NCBI RefSeq assembly: GCF_040412425.1
Contig: NC_089768.1
Coordinates: forward strand, 823,001-887,000
DNA length: 64,000 nt
Direction: 5' to 3'
DNA from: Macrobrachium rosenbergii
Lineage: Eukaryota; Arthropoda; Malacostraca; Decapoda; Palaemonidae
Positions 1 to 9,239 of this stretch are shown in pieces. The notes beneath the pieces were generated by a model. It was not told the origin of the DNA. It saw only the letters and a program-made list of their open reading frames with translations, and searched no databases. Position 1 is the stretch's first letter, and every line of letters begins with the position of its first letter. A program made the translations under genes and the position numbers.

Positions 1-89
1 ATGTGTGCTGTATAGGGACATTTCACTGAGCGACACAGGCCTTCACCCAGAAATAGATTTTTCCTTTGTCAAAATCCCTTATTTCAAGT
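1..89 (+). mobile_element. DIRS1-like element, outer edge (partial)
   Basis: The segment ending in CTTTGTCAAAATCCCTTA is the reverse complement of the outer left edge of the DIRS elements at 33329 and 35931, including the preceding ACAGG...CAGAAATAGATTTTTCC stretch. It therefore looks like the terminus of another element of this family that lies mainly to the left of the window, in the opposite orientation. No coding sequence of it is visible here. Confidence 0.6.
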
Positions 90-475
90 AGGGACAATAT
101 CTCTCTCTCTCTTTTGTGTGTTATTCTCTCATTCTCCATAGCTCTTTATTGGAGGGTGGGTAGAGCTTTCGGTTAGCAAGCTGTTGGCCCAGCGTTTGAC
201 TCTCTGAGCAGCCAATGAAGAATTAGAGGAATTTATTTCTGGTGATAGAAAATCATTTCTCATCATAAGGTGGTTCAGATTCCACAATAAACTGTAATTC
301 CCGTTGCTAGGTAACCAGTTGGTGCTTAGCCACGTAAAATAAATCTAATCCTTTGGGCCAGCCCTAGGAGAGCTGTTAACCAGCTCAGTGGTCTGGTTAA
401 ACTAAGATATACGTAACTTTCTCAGTTTCCATAATAATTGATAAATAATTTCACTCTCTTAAGTAAGGACAACCC

Positions 476-478
<3 letters not shown>
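90..478. other. No gene seen
   Basis: AT-rich non-coding sequence with a short CT run near 101-113. I see no coding exon, RNA gene or element end that I can name. Confidence 0.5.

Positions 479-530
<52 letters not shown>
479..530 (+). repeat. (CT)n microsatellite
   Basis: About 26 uninterrupted CT units. Any ORF through it gives a Ser-Leu repeat and is not a gene. Confidence 0.97.
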
Positions 531-534
<4 letters not shown>

Positions 535-821
535 TTAGTGTTCACACATTTTTACAACTTATTAATTCTCTATACGTCTTTACCTGTTACCTGTACAATA
601 GACAGTTTAAATTGATCTAATTTGACCTGTATCGTCTACGAAGTGTAAATGGCTAGTGTATACATTCTAAAACATAGAGACATAATAACTAAGAGTTGTA
701 TTAGTCAAAATAGAAAACACTGTTTGTTCATGAAAAAGCATTTCAGAACAAAGAGAAAGAGACGCAGAATAAAGAAGTTGTTATAAAGAGGTTGAGACGA
801 TTCTAAAAATAGATCGGTTGG

Positions 822-824
<3 letters not shown>

Positions 825-885
<61 letters not shown>
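825..885 (+). repeat. (AG)n microsatellite
   Basis: About 30 uninterrupted AG units. It lies in AT-rich sequence and is not inside an LTR I can recognise. Confidence 0.97.
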
Positions 886-888
<3 letters not shown>

Positions 889-2762
889 TCTCTTCCAAAT
901 CTCAACTTTTATGTCAACCATTTATTTTTCTTTTTAAGGGTAATGTACTAAGCTAACTTTTAAATGAAATTGCAGTAACTTTAATATCATTTAAAAGTTG
1001 ACTTAATAATTTGGGAGCGTGATTAGGGTCATATTTAGTGTTTAAACTTTAGAAATAAGCATTTATTAGCATTTTTAGAGACCTTGCCAAACTTACGTGA
1101 AAATTCACCCTGCGTGAGGGATTCTGGAACCTAACCTCGCGCAAGTTCGGAGTATGACTGTATATTGAATTAACATTAAGTAATATATCTTAATATTCAG
1201 ATGCACAATGCCTTCATGTATATGACTGTGTCTGGATAATCAGCCACTGCTGTCTATTTGACTGCTACCTGCTCCTGCATGCCTGTCTGTGCTTACACAC
1301 CTGTCTTTTCCCTAATATACTAAGAGTAATGTGTTTTGTTGGCTTCTGGGTGTTGGACAGCTTCAGTGCCCTTTACCATTTGCTCAACTGTGTCCTCTGC
1401 AGTTTCTTCAGGTTACCTCATTATCTAAAAAACCTGATACCCTGTCCTCAGTCATGGGTCCACATTTGCATATTCTGCTGCCAGATGGCCTAACCCCTGC
1501 TGTTTTGGCAAGGCCTCCCCTCATTAAAAGTTTACTAAAGACCATTAGGAGGCTGTCTTGTTTCGTGCTTCAGTGTGTTGGAGTCTACCAGTAATCTCAT
1601 GCACATGAGCACCATCAATCCCCCAGGCAGAACCATGACTTGTGTTGCTACTCTCCAGTTCTCTTCAGTAACTGAGGCTCCCAGAGTCTAGCTGGCCCTT
1701 TGTGTTCTCTTATTATCCCACAGGACTTCAACTGACCACCAGGTTTCTTCTTACTGCTTGTGACTGAGAGCTGTGACAGCAGCTTCTTGCATCCTCTTCT
1801 GCTGTTTCTTCAAATAGTTCATCACCTCGTTGTGCCTTCCCTACTGCTCACTCTCTGTTATCTGGATGTTCTTCAATCCCTGGCCTTTTTGGACTCGTTA
1901 TCAGATCTTGTTTACCTGGCACTTCAGCTTTACAGACTGTTCATAGCCTACATGAGACCTCAGAGATGGTGTAAAAATTGTTAATTTTTTCTTCTTTCTC
2001 TTGGTATTTATGGTTATTTATTGGAAGTTTTGAAGAGGATCTTGTGAGCTGTAATTTGCAGTAATGAATGCTGATATATGTGTTTGCCTGTGGATTTCAT
2101 GTTGAGCAAGCAAGTATTTTTTTGTACTGTATTTTTGTATCTCCACAGTCATACCAATTACGTTCTATCAAGGGATATTTACTGCATTAGTCCTTCAGTA
2201 ATCTGACCTCAACACTATCTAGAGGTTCCTCACCAAGAGAGTGTGTATTTAAAATTTATGTACAAGTCACAAAAATTTTAAAAAACAGTGCTCAGATGGT
2301 TGGCAACACTGTGAGGGTGGAAAGAAGTGTTGGTAATGCTGCTTTCAGGCATAAGCAGGCTTAGAATATTCAAAATAACATAGCAGTATGAAGTGTAACC
2401 ATTAGATATGAGGCACGCATGATAAGCAAAATCTGTGAATGCTTTGAATTTAAATATAAAGGCTTCATACCTTTTATGCTGTTTAAAACTGATTATATTG
2501 TGTACATTAGACCTAACAAATAATGCTTTGGTAAAACACGTGTAAAATAAAATCCATGCTCAAGATGAATTGAATAGCAATAGTAAAAACTGATAAGAAA
2601 GAATAAGTAACATTTGCAAAGGTGCTTTGCATTCCTTTTTTTAAGTGATTAGCAATATTTGTGCTTAATTTGCATTTGGAGAATCTGACTTATTTGTATT
2701 TTGTCTCTATTTTCTCCTTTACTGCACAGAGGGATACTACTGAAATAATTATCTTGCTCCAA
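886..2762. other. No supported gene
   Basis: AT-rich sequence. The 1330-1990 part is less AT-rich and read on the minus strand has a short GIDGAHVHEI-like stretch that vaguely recalls DDE transposases of the Harbinger type. It is interrupted by stops, so I do not call a gene. Confidence 0.4.
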
Positions 2763-2825
2763 AGTAATTCACAACTTGATCTCATAGACAGCTCTGTACA
2801 GTATTAGATCAAGTTGTGAATTACT
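2763..2825. repeat. Perfect 20-bp inverted repeat (hairpin)
   Basis: Arms at 2763-2782 and 2806-2825 are exact reverse complements (AGTAATTCACAACTTGATCT and its complement) around a 23-nt loop. The hairpin ends 26 bp before the 5' LTR of element E1. It could be a tiny foldback element or an RNA hairpin. Confidence 0.9.
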
Positions 2826-2851
2826 GATTAAATCAATGGAGAAGAGTATAC

Positions 2852-2900
2852 TATAGAGGGATGAATAAATTTGTTTGTATCTAGCATTTCCCAACGTTTT

Positions 2901-2931
<31 letters not shown>

Positions 2932-3269
2932 TGTAATTGTCGTTGTGAGTGGTTCGGTTGTTGGAGTTCGTTTACGGCGCTGTCTGTCTGTCTGTCGGGA
3001 GTTTTTCGGTTTTGGGGAAGTCTTGGGCAGTTGAGGTCCAACCTTGAAAGTGAACGGGCAATTCGTCTGTTTTTTTTTGTCTTGGATACCGGTACCGATA
3101 TTGATGGTGCATGTGTCTTTTTTTTTGTTCGTTGTTGGTGGAGGGTTTGTTTGCAATTTTGTTTTGTGGTTTTGTGTGCTGTGATTGGCGACCGTGAACC
3201 TTTACCCATCTCCAGCAACCAAAGATCAGGGTGAGTGTTGTTTTGTTTGTGGGTGTAAATTCCGCCACA
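2852..3269 (+). repeat. E1 5' LTR
   Basis: Starts TATAGAGGGATG and ends TTCCGCCACA. It matches 5909-6360 closely; the main difference is the length of an internal (AG)n run (about 12 units at 2904-2927, about 30 in the 3' LTR). It also contains a (CTGT)n run near 2981-2996. Confidence 0.9.
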
Positions 3270-3276
3270 TTATATT

Positions 3277-3294
3277 TGGCGCCCAACGTGGGGC
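3277..3294 (+). promoter_or_regulatory. Primer binding site, tRNA-Lys(CUU) type
   Basis: TGGCGCCCAACGTGGGGC lies 7 nt after the 5' LTR. It is complementary to the 3' end (acceptor, CCA and T arm) of lysine tRNA with anticodon CUU as known in animals. It would prime minus-strand DNA synthesis. Confidence 0.88.
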
Positions 3295-3351
3295 AGCTGG
3301 TATTGCAGCTGCAATTGAGATTGGTGGCTGGTAGTGTGACTGAAGAGAAGG

Positions 3352-5198
3352 ATGGAAGAGGAACTGGTGAGGTTGAGAGAGGAGAATACGTGGTTGAGGG
3401 GTGAGAATGAGAGATTGAGGAGTCAGTTGGAGGAGATGGGGGGAATGCTAAGAAGTGCAAAAGAAGAAATGAAAGGGGAGATGAAAGAGTCAGAAGAGAG
3501 AATGGAAGACAGGATGGTAGAGAGGATGGATAAAAAGTTGGAGGGAATGATGAAAAGTGTGGAAGAAATGGTGAAAGGTATGTTCAAGGGTGTTTTTGGA
3601 GAAGGGGCTGTTGGAGGCAGGTCCTCTGGAATGTGTGAAGGGCCAAGAGAGAAAGAAAAGGAGGAAGAAGTGAATGGAAGCGTGAGTGATGAAAGTGATG
3701 TGGAAATAGGAAGTAAGAAACGAGAGAATGGAAGGGAGGGTAAGGAAAAGGGGAATGAAAAGCAAGGGAAGGAACAGAGGGAAAGTAAGGATAAGTCAGG
3801 GGAAGAAAAAGGGAAGAAGGGAAAGGGAAAGGAAACTGGTAAGAAGGGTAAGGAAGTGGGAAAGGCAGGAAAGGAGGGAGAGGGTGAAGGCAGTAGTGAT
3901 AGTGAGGTGGATGGAGGTGAGTGGATAAAAGTGGATAAAAAGAGGGGGAAGAAGAGTGTAATGAGTAAGATGAATGTAAGTGCGGAAGTGGACTCTTTGT
4001 ATTTGGAAGAGGGTATGAAAGGACAGAGTGAAAGTAGCGAAAGTGAGAAAGAAAGTGAGAAAGAAGTGAGAAAGGCTATGTATGTGAGGGAGGTACCCAG
4101 GTGTGAAAGGTATAATGAGTATGGAAGTAGGGATATGCATGATTTCTTTAGGGAGTATGAAAGGTTTTGTCAGGATAAGTATGGGGAAAGTAAGAGAGTG
4201 TGGGCACGAGAATTAGGAGAATATTTGACTGGGTTTTTGCTTGATATGTATAGGGTTATTATGAGTGTGGGAGATGTTGAGTATGACAAGGTGAAAGCTA
4301 GACTAGTTGAGCAAGCGAGCGTATGAAAGCGAGTGTTAAGTATAAGAGGAAGAATGAATTTGATGAGGCAAGAATGAAAGCTGGGGAAACCTTGTCACTG
4401 TATGCTTGTAGGCTGGAGACGTTGGCAAGGAAGAAGTTTGGGGATGATGGGATAGATGAATGTAAGGAGTTAGTACGGAAGTTGTTAGGGACAGTGCCAG
4501 ATGGAGTTAGAGAATTTGTGAACTTGAAGTGGAAGGAGAAGAAAAGATGGACGAATGAAAGGTTGACTTGGGGAGAAATTTTGGAAATTGTAGAAGATTA
4601 TGAGCTTGACAGGGTTATAAAAGAGAGCAGAAGTGTAAGTGTAAGGGCTGGGGTAGATGAGAGAGTGCCAGAGTTTGGAAGCTTTAGGGATGCAGTGTTG
4701 AGGGGCCCAATGAGAATGGCCGATAGTGTAATAGATAGGAGTGTAAGAGCAAGTAATGTGGAGGTGCCAGTGAGGATGAATGGTGGGTTTGTAAGGGAAC
4801 AACAGGTTGGACGGGTTAGGGATAGTAGTGTACAAAGGGGAAGGTCAGTGAGTGGAAGTCGAGCGAAGTGTTTTAGATGTGGAAAGGAAGGACATACAAA
4901 GAATGAGTGTAGGTGGGCTTTAGGAGCGTGTTTGGTGTGGGCAATCGGGACATTTGGTAAGGGAGTGTACTGAAAGATAGGGGTTAAATGCTACAGGTGC
5001 GGACAGGTGGGTCATATTGCTAATGGTTGTAGGGGTACCCGAGTGAATGTAATATGTGGCAACTGTGGTAAGAATGGGCATTATGCGAGAATGTGTTCAG
5101 AACCGAGAGCGAAGTGTGTCGAATGTGGAATGGAAGGGCATGTATCAAGTGTATGTAGACGAAAGAGGGTGACTGTGACAGCGAATTCGGGAAACTGA
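3352..5198 (+). pseudogene. gag: E1 gag (frameshifted), zinc-knuckle array
   Basis: Starts MEEELVRLREENTWL. The first about 85 residues are heptad-like (coiled coil), followed by a Lys/Glu-rich region of about 130 residues, then a retrotransposon capsid-like domain (from about RYNEYGSRDMHDFFREYE to EDYELDRVIKES), then CX2CX4HX4C knuckles at 4869-5160. The copy in E2 shows five knuckles. Here the second is broken by a frameshift near 4935, and another 1-nt deletion near 4319 splits the capsid, so the frame changes twice. The sense strand is strikingly purine-rich and C-poor. Gag would form the virus-like particle and package the RNA; that role is inferred from the family. Confidence 0.85.
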
Positions 5199-5215
5199 GT
5201 GTGAAGGGGGTTCAA

Positions 5216-5803
5216 ATGGGTGGGTCCTCCAGGATGCAAGCGGTGCGTGTGATGCATGTACGTGAGGGGTTGTTGCATGAGGATCAGCAATTTGTTTTGA
5301 TAGAGTATGGTAGGAAACGTAAGAAAGGGAAGAACGTAAGTGAACGGAGTGGTCGTAATTTGTGCGATAGGGGTGTGAGTGCCAAAGTGGAAATGAGTGA
5401 TAAAGCGTGTAATACGGATGAATGGGATGGTATGGATAGAACGTATAGCATATGCGGGTTTGATATAACTGAGTTGACTGAACGTGTAGGGGTAAGTGAA
5501 CGGTTGGAGGTGAGCAAAAGTGTAAGAGTAAGAGAGCGTAGCAGTGATAGACGAGTGATTGAAAGCATGAATGAATCGTTGCAAGAATTGGAAAGGTCAA
5601 TGAGCGAATGGGATGGGTTAGTTGAAGAATTGGGGGAGGTATTTGGGAACGAGTTAGAGGGTATAGATGAGATTGTGGATGAAATTGAGAGTGGTAATAG
5701 TGAAGAGGATAGCGTGAATCTGAGAGAGAATGGAGGAGAAGATGTGAATTTGAATGTTGCTAGAAGAGAGAATGATTCTGAGAGAATGATTACGTGCCCG
5801 TGA
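5216..5803 (+). CDS. E1 ORF2, unknown charged protein
   Basis: An open frame starting MGGSSRMQAVRV, about 195 residues, directly after gag and ending about 105 bp before the 3' LTR. The middle is predicted to be helical and rich in Glu, Ser and Val, and the C-terminal third is acidic. No protease DTG/DSG, reverse transcriptase YxDD or integrase HHCC motif is present. The homologous stretch in E2 (about 57737-58320) is conserved in sequence but frameshifted. Function unknown. It could be a gag C-terminal extension reached by frameshifting, or a separate accessory protein. Confidence 0.6.
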   Translation: MGGSSRMQAVRVMHVREGLLHEDQQFVLIEYGRKRKKGKNVSERSGRNLCDRGVSAKVEMSDKACNTDEWDGMDRTYSICGFDITELTERVGVSERLEVSKSVRVRERSSDRRVIESMNESLQELERSMSEWDGLVEELGEVFGNELEGIDEIVDEIESGNSEEDSVNLRENGGEDVNLNVARRENDSERMITCP

Positions 5804-5893
5804 ACGCGATCTAGAGGATCTGCTAGTGAGCATCCGTGGGTGTTATAAAGGCGATTTGAATGCAGTGTGAAAGGTGTTGGTTGGGAAATGCTA

Positions 5894-5908
5894 AAAAGGG
5901 GGGAGAAT
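5894..5908 (+). promoter_or_regulatory. E1 polypurine tract
   Basis: AAAAAGGGGGGAGAA immediately precedes the 3' LTR, the expected place for the plus-strand primer of an LTR retrotransposon. Confidence 0.8.
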
Positions 5909-5956
5909 TATAGAGGGATGAATAAATTTGTTTGTATCTGGCATTTCCCAACGTTT

Positions 5957-6024
<68 letters not shown>

Positions 6025-6360
6025 TAATTGTCGTTGTGAGTGGTTCGGTTGTTGGAGTTCGTTTACGGCGCTGTCTGTCTGTCTGTCGGGAGTTTTTCGG
6101 TTTTGGGGAAGTCTTGGGCAGTTGAGGTCCAACCTTGGAAGTGAACGGGCAGTTCGTCTGGTTTTTTTTTGTCTTGGATACCGGTACCGATATTGATGGT
6201 GCATGTCTTTTTTTTTCGTTCGTTGTTAGTGGAGGGTTTGTTTGCACTTTTGTTTTGTGGTTTTGTGTGCTGTGATTGGCGACCGTGAACCTTTACCCAT
6301 CTCCAGCAACCGAAGATCAGGGTGAGTGTTGTTTTGTTTGTGGGTGTAAATTCCGCCACA
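5909..6360 (+). repeat. E1 3' LTR
   Basis: 452 bp, beginning TATAGAGGGATG and ending CCGCCACA, followed by the ATAC target duplication. It contains about 30 AG units at 5961-6021. Apart from that run it differs from the 5' LTR by only a few substitutions, so the insertion is fairly recent. Confidence 0.9.
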
Positions 6361-6364
6361 ATAC

Positions 6365-7953
6365 TGGGTACTGTACTTAGACTTAATTCCTTTCTTTTTT
6401 TTTCTTTCAGAATAATGATATATGTGGTAGTTTGCTGGTTTTGTGTCATACTTGGGGAGAATTACATATTGGCTTGTGCCAGTTTGATAAGTAAGTAATT
6501 TTTCTGATTTCTATAGTAGTTGCCCCAGTGCATGTGCAGCAGGTAGGTTTGCCCCTTTTATTAAGTGATATGAAGTAAGTGTGGTATTTGGCAGTCACAA
6601 GCAGATGGCATCCAGCCAAGTCAAGAATGCCATTGTCAGGACATGAATTTATTGTAATATATAAGAATGACAGGTAATATACACTTTCTTCCAGTTTCCC
6701 ATGAATATAATTTAGAAAGTTGATTGAACTGGAGGATAGCAAAATGAATGATGTGACTATGCTGTTGAAACAATTTCATTAGTTATTATTCAAAATGTAA
6801 GTAGCTAAAATTTTTCAGTTGAAATGTAAATTATGTACTTGGCCATGTCATCAGTAGGGGTGTAGGCATCTGGATCTTGGTAAAGTTAAGTGAAAGGCTT
6901 GTTTATAATGTATAATTATAAGACATAACATGATTTTACTGTGGATGTCTCGTAGTCAAGAAGGTAAAAGGAATGTGACAGGAATACTGCTGAGTGTCCT
7001 TTCAGAATTAATACAAATTTAATGAAAGATATAGCAAGAAATTGAAATTCTGAGATAATCCTAGAAGAGGACATTATTTTTAAATTTTTATCCCAGTGAA
7101 GGTATTAATAAAATGATAAAAGTAGTATTGCACTCAAAAGTAATTTTAAAGTTTAGTAGTTTATATGAGAGAAAGGTTGAAAATAGTAGAAAATTATCAG
7201 AAAAACAAAAGGAAGTGACTGCAGTTGCAGAAAGAAAGTGTGGGCTTACCAGTCCAAGATTACTTTGGCCGGGTTATCCCTCAAATTGAAATACGCAATT
7301 GTCTAATCATATAAGAAAATCTCATAATTGTATTAATTTTGTATGAAAACTGTAAAAGAGTGTGTATTTAAATTCACACCATTTTCTTTTTGAGAGGACA
7401 TGCATGTACTGTACTACTGTTATGTGAAAATCAAGGGTTGTGTTCAGTTTTTGGCTGCCTCCTTGTGAGGTTAAAAGAGAGAGAGAAAATTTATCAGGAA
7501 ATCCATTTAACAGATTCCCTCATTGATACACTATTTTTTGAGGGAGTGCATCAAGTAACAAAAGCTTCTGAGAGTTAATGGCTATTGCAGTACATGTATA
7601 TGTATTAATTATCTATTGGGAGATGGATACACTTCAGCTCATTGAAAGTCCTAGTTATACTAACTGAGTATTTGAATGAGGAGAACCAGGAATTGACTTT
7701 ATAAGACAGTGCTTCTTTCTAGGAGACCTTTATTAAGTTTATGAGATTTTCTTGCAGGGAAGACTTCAAAGACCCAGAAAGAAAGCCTCAGCCACTGAGC
7801 TTAGAATAGTAAGCATACAATTGAATAGGGATTGATTATAATTATTATTAAGCAATTTAACCAGACTACTAGCTAATTTGTTTAGCTCTGAAAGGGATGA
7901 ATTGAGTTATTTCTTGAACTTGGCATTTGTTGTTGGTTATATAGTATGTCATT
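6365..7953. other. No gene seen
   Basis: AT-rich sequence without convincing exons. A pyrimidine tract with CAG at about 6393-6410 resembles a splice acceptor, but stops follow at once. Confidence 0.5.
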
Positions 7954-7965
7954 ACATTTTGTACC

Positions 7966-8044
7966 GGGTTCCGGAGTGGACGCGTCATCGTCGTGGGACC
8001 TCTCCAGACGGCGGTGGAACAACGGCCGCCTGGATCAAACATCC
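7966..8044 (+). ncRNA. HDV-like self-cleaving ribozyme (predicted)
   Basis: The first 79 nt fold into the nested double pseudoknot. P1 is 7966-7972 with 7995-8001 (7 bp; first pair is G-U, as in HDV). P2 is 7973-7978 with 8040-8044 (one bulged G). P3 is 7980-7982 with 7992-7994, directly abutting P1. P4 is 8010-8014 with 8026-8030, extended by CCA/UGG. J4/2 reads CAAA (8036-8039), fitting the CNRA consensus with C8036 as the candidate catalytic base. Predicted cleavage falls exactly before 7966, the first base after the target duplication. I could not make out a clear P1.1. Such ribozymes are known at the 5' ends of R2, L1Tc and RTE elements. Confidence 0.75.
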
Positions 8045-8045
8045 A

Positions 8046-9239
8046 CAATACAACCCACTGCGAAGACAAGGGAGGGGAGAAGAGGAGGAGTGGCTCCCCA
8101 ATGCTCTGCAGGGTACCGCGCCGGGTGGGCGCCGCAACTGGATCTCCAGTTTTTCTCTGAAGGGATATGGTAACCCGGCTACTATATCCCTACAATTAAT
8201 CCTAGCCGGTGACATAGAATTAAACCCAGGCCCCTACACATGTCCCATCTGCAGCACACGAGTCACAGCTTCTACCCGCCGGGGTGGATCAGTCCACTGC
8301 AACTTGTGTGGTGGGTGGGTACACCTTCGGTGCACCACACTGAGAACACTAAAAGACTACAATGTACATTGGAAGTGCATCATATGCCATAACACACACA
8401 CACAAACAAACAATAACAATACACAACAACCACTTCCTATCCAACAAAACACCAACCAACCAACACCACACAGATCACCATCTCCCACATCTACCACACT
8501 TTCCTCCAATCCCAGAACACCATCACCCATTCCTACAAATCAAACATCCCCACAAACCCCAACACCCCATAGCACACACTCACCTAACGCCCACAGAAAT
8601 GCACCACTAAATACACGCACTCACACACTTAGACATAATCGCTGCAACATAAACATCTTACAATTAAACATTGACAGCATTCGCAACAAACACATTGAAC
8701 TAAAACATTTCATGCACAAACAAAAGATCCACATAGCCATCATTCAAGAAACAAAACTGAAACACACACATAAAACACCCAACATACCAAATTACACAGC
8801 CATCAGACAAGACAGACAACATGGTGATGGCGGAGGCCTCTTCATATACATACACCATAACATATCCTACATTGAAAAAACGCAGTACATCAGAACACTA
8901 ACACAAGTAGACAGACATACAGAACTACAAGCATTTAATATCAAAATAAGGCACAATAAACAAATCACAATCATCAACACGTACATCCCTCCAGAATATT
9001 CACCGGGTTTACCAGCAAACTTCACAATTAGACTGCAGGCGTTGAATACCCTCCCAGATATACTTCTGGGAGGAGATTTCAGTGCCAAACACACAGACTG
9101 GTACGCCCATCAAGACATCACACAAAGAGGCACAGACATCTCAACACAATTAGACCAGCTATACATACTAAACAACACAGATATGCACACACACACATAC
9201 CACACCAAGCCAACTTTAGTCTCACTTCCCCAGACATAA
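8046..9239 (+). pseudogene. Non-LTR N-terminal region: 2A-like, PHD finger, endonuclease
   Basis: The frame is open from upstream of the element through 9239, but no in-frame ATG occurs between the element start and the 2A motif, so initiation may be non-AUG or ribozyme/IRES-assisted (inference). In order: DIELNPGP (8211-8234), the 2A ribosome-skipping signature; a Cys/His finger (8241-8387) of the form CX2C...CX2C...HX2C...CX2C; a long Thr/Pro/His/Asn linker; then an exonuclease-endonuclease-phosphatase domain with NILQLNIDSI, IIQETKL, GGGLFIYI and GGDFSAKHTDW motifs. The endonuclease nicks target DNA for target-primed reverse transcription. A 1-nt shift near 9205 moves the domain's C-terminal part (SPDITFCSPN...SDHLPI) into another frame. 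Confidence 0.85.

Larger units (their letters stand above)
2852..6360 (+). mobile_element. E1: gag-only LTR retrotransposon
   Basis: A 3.5 kb element with two long terminal repeats (2852-3269 and 5909-6360), a tRNA-Lys primer binding site, a Ty3/gypsy-like gag with zinc knuckles, a second small ORF, a polypurine tract, and no protease, reverse transcriptase, RNase H or integrase. A 4-bp target duplication ATAC flanks it (2848-2851 and 6361-6364). The copy at 55353-58890 has the same gene content, so lack of pol is a family trait and not a private deletion. It presumably depends on enzymes of an autonomous relative (inference). Confidence 0.88.

Noticed and set aside
438..905. ORFs rich in Ser-Leu or Arg-Glu repeats here and at 2881-3156, 5867-6247, 21023-21284, 55284-55652 and 58144-58712
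   Set aside because: They are translations of CT/AG microsatellites; frames on both strands are open only because the dinucleotide has no stop.
1331..1990. Possible Harbinger-like transposase on the minus strand (GIDGAHVHEI)
   Set aside because: Only one weak motif, with stops on both sides and no terminal repeats found.
7390..7578. Small ORF after the AT-rich region
   Set aside because: No splice context, no homology recognised, length expected by chance.
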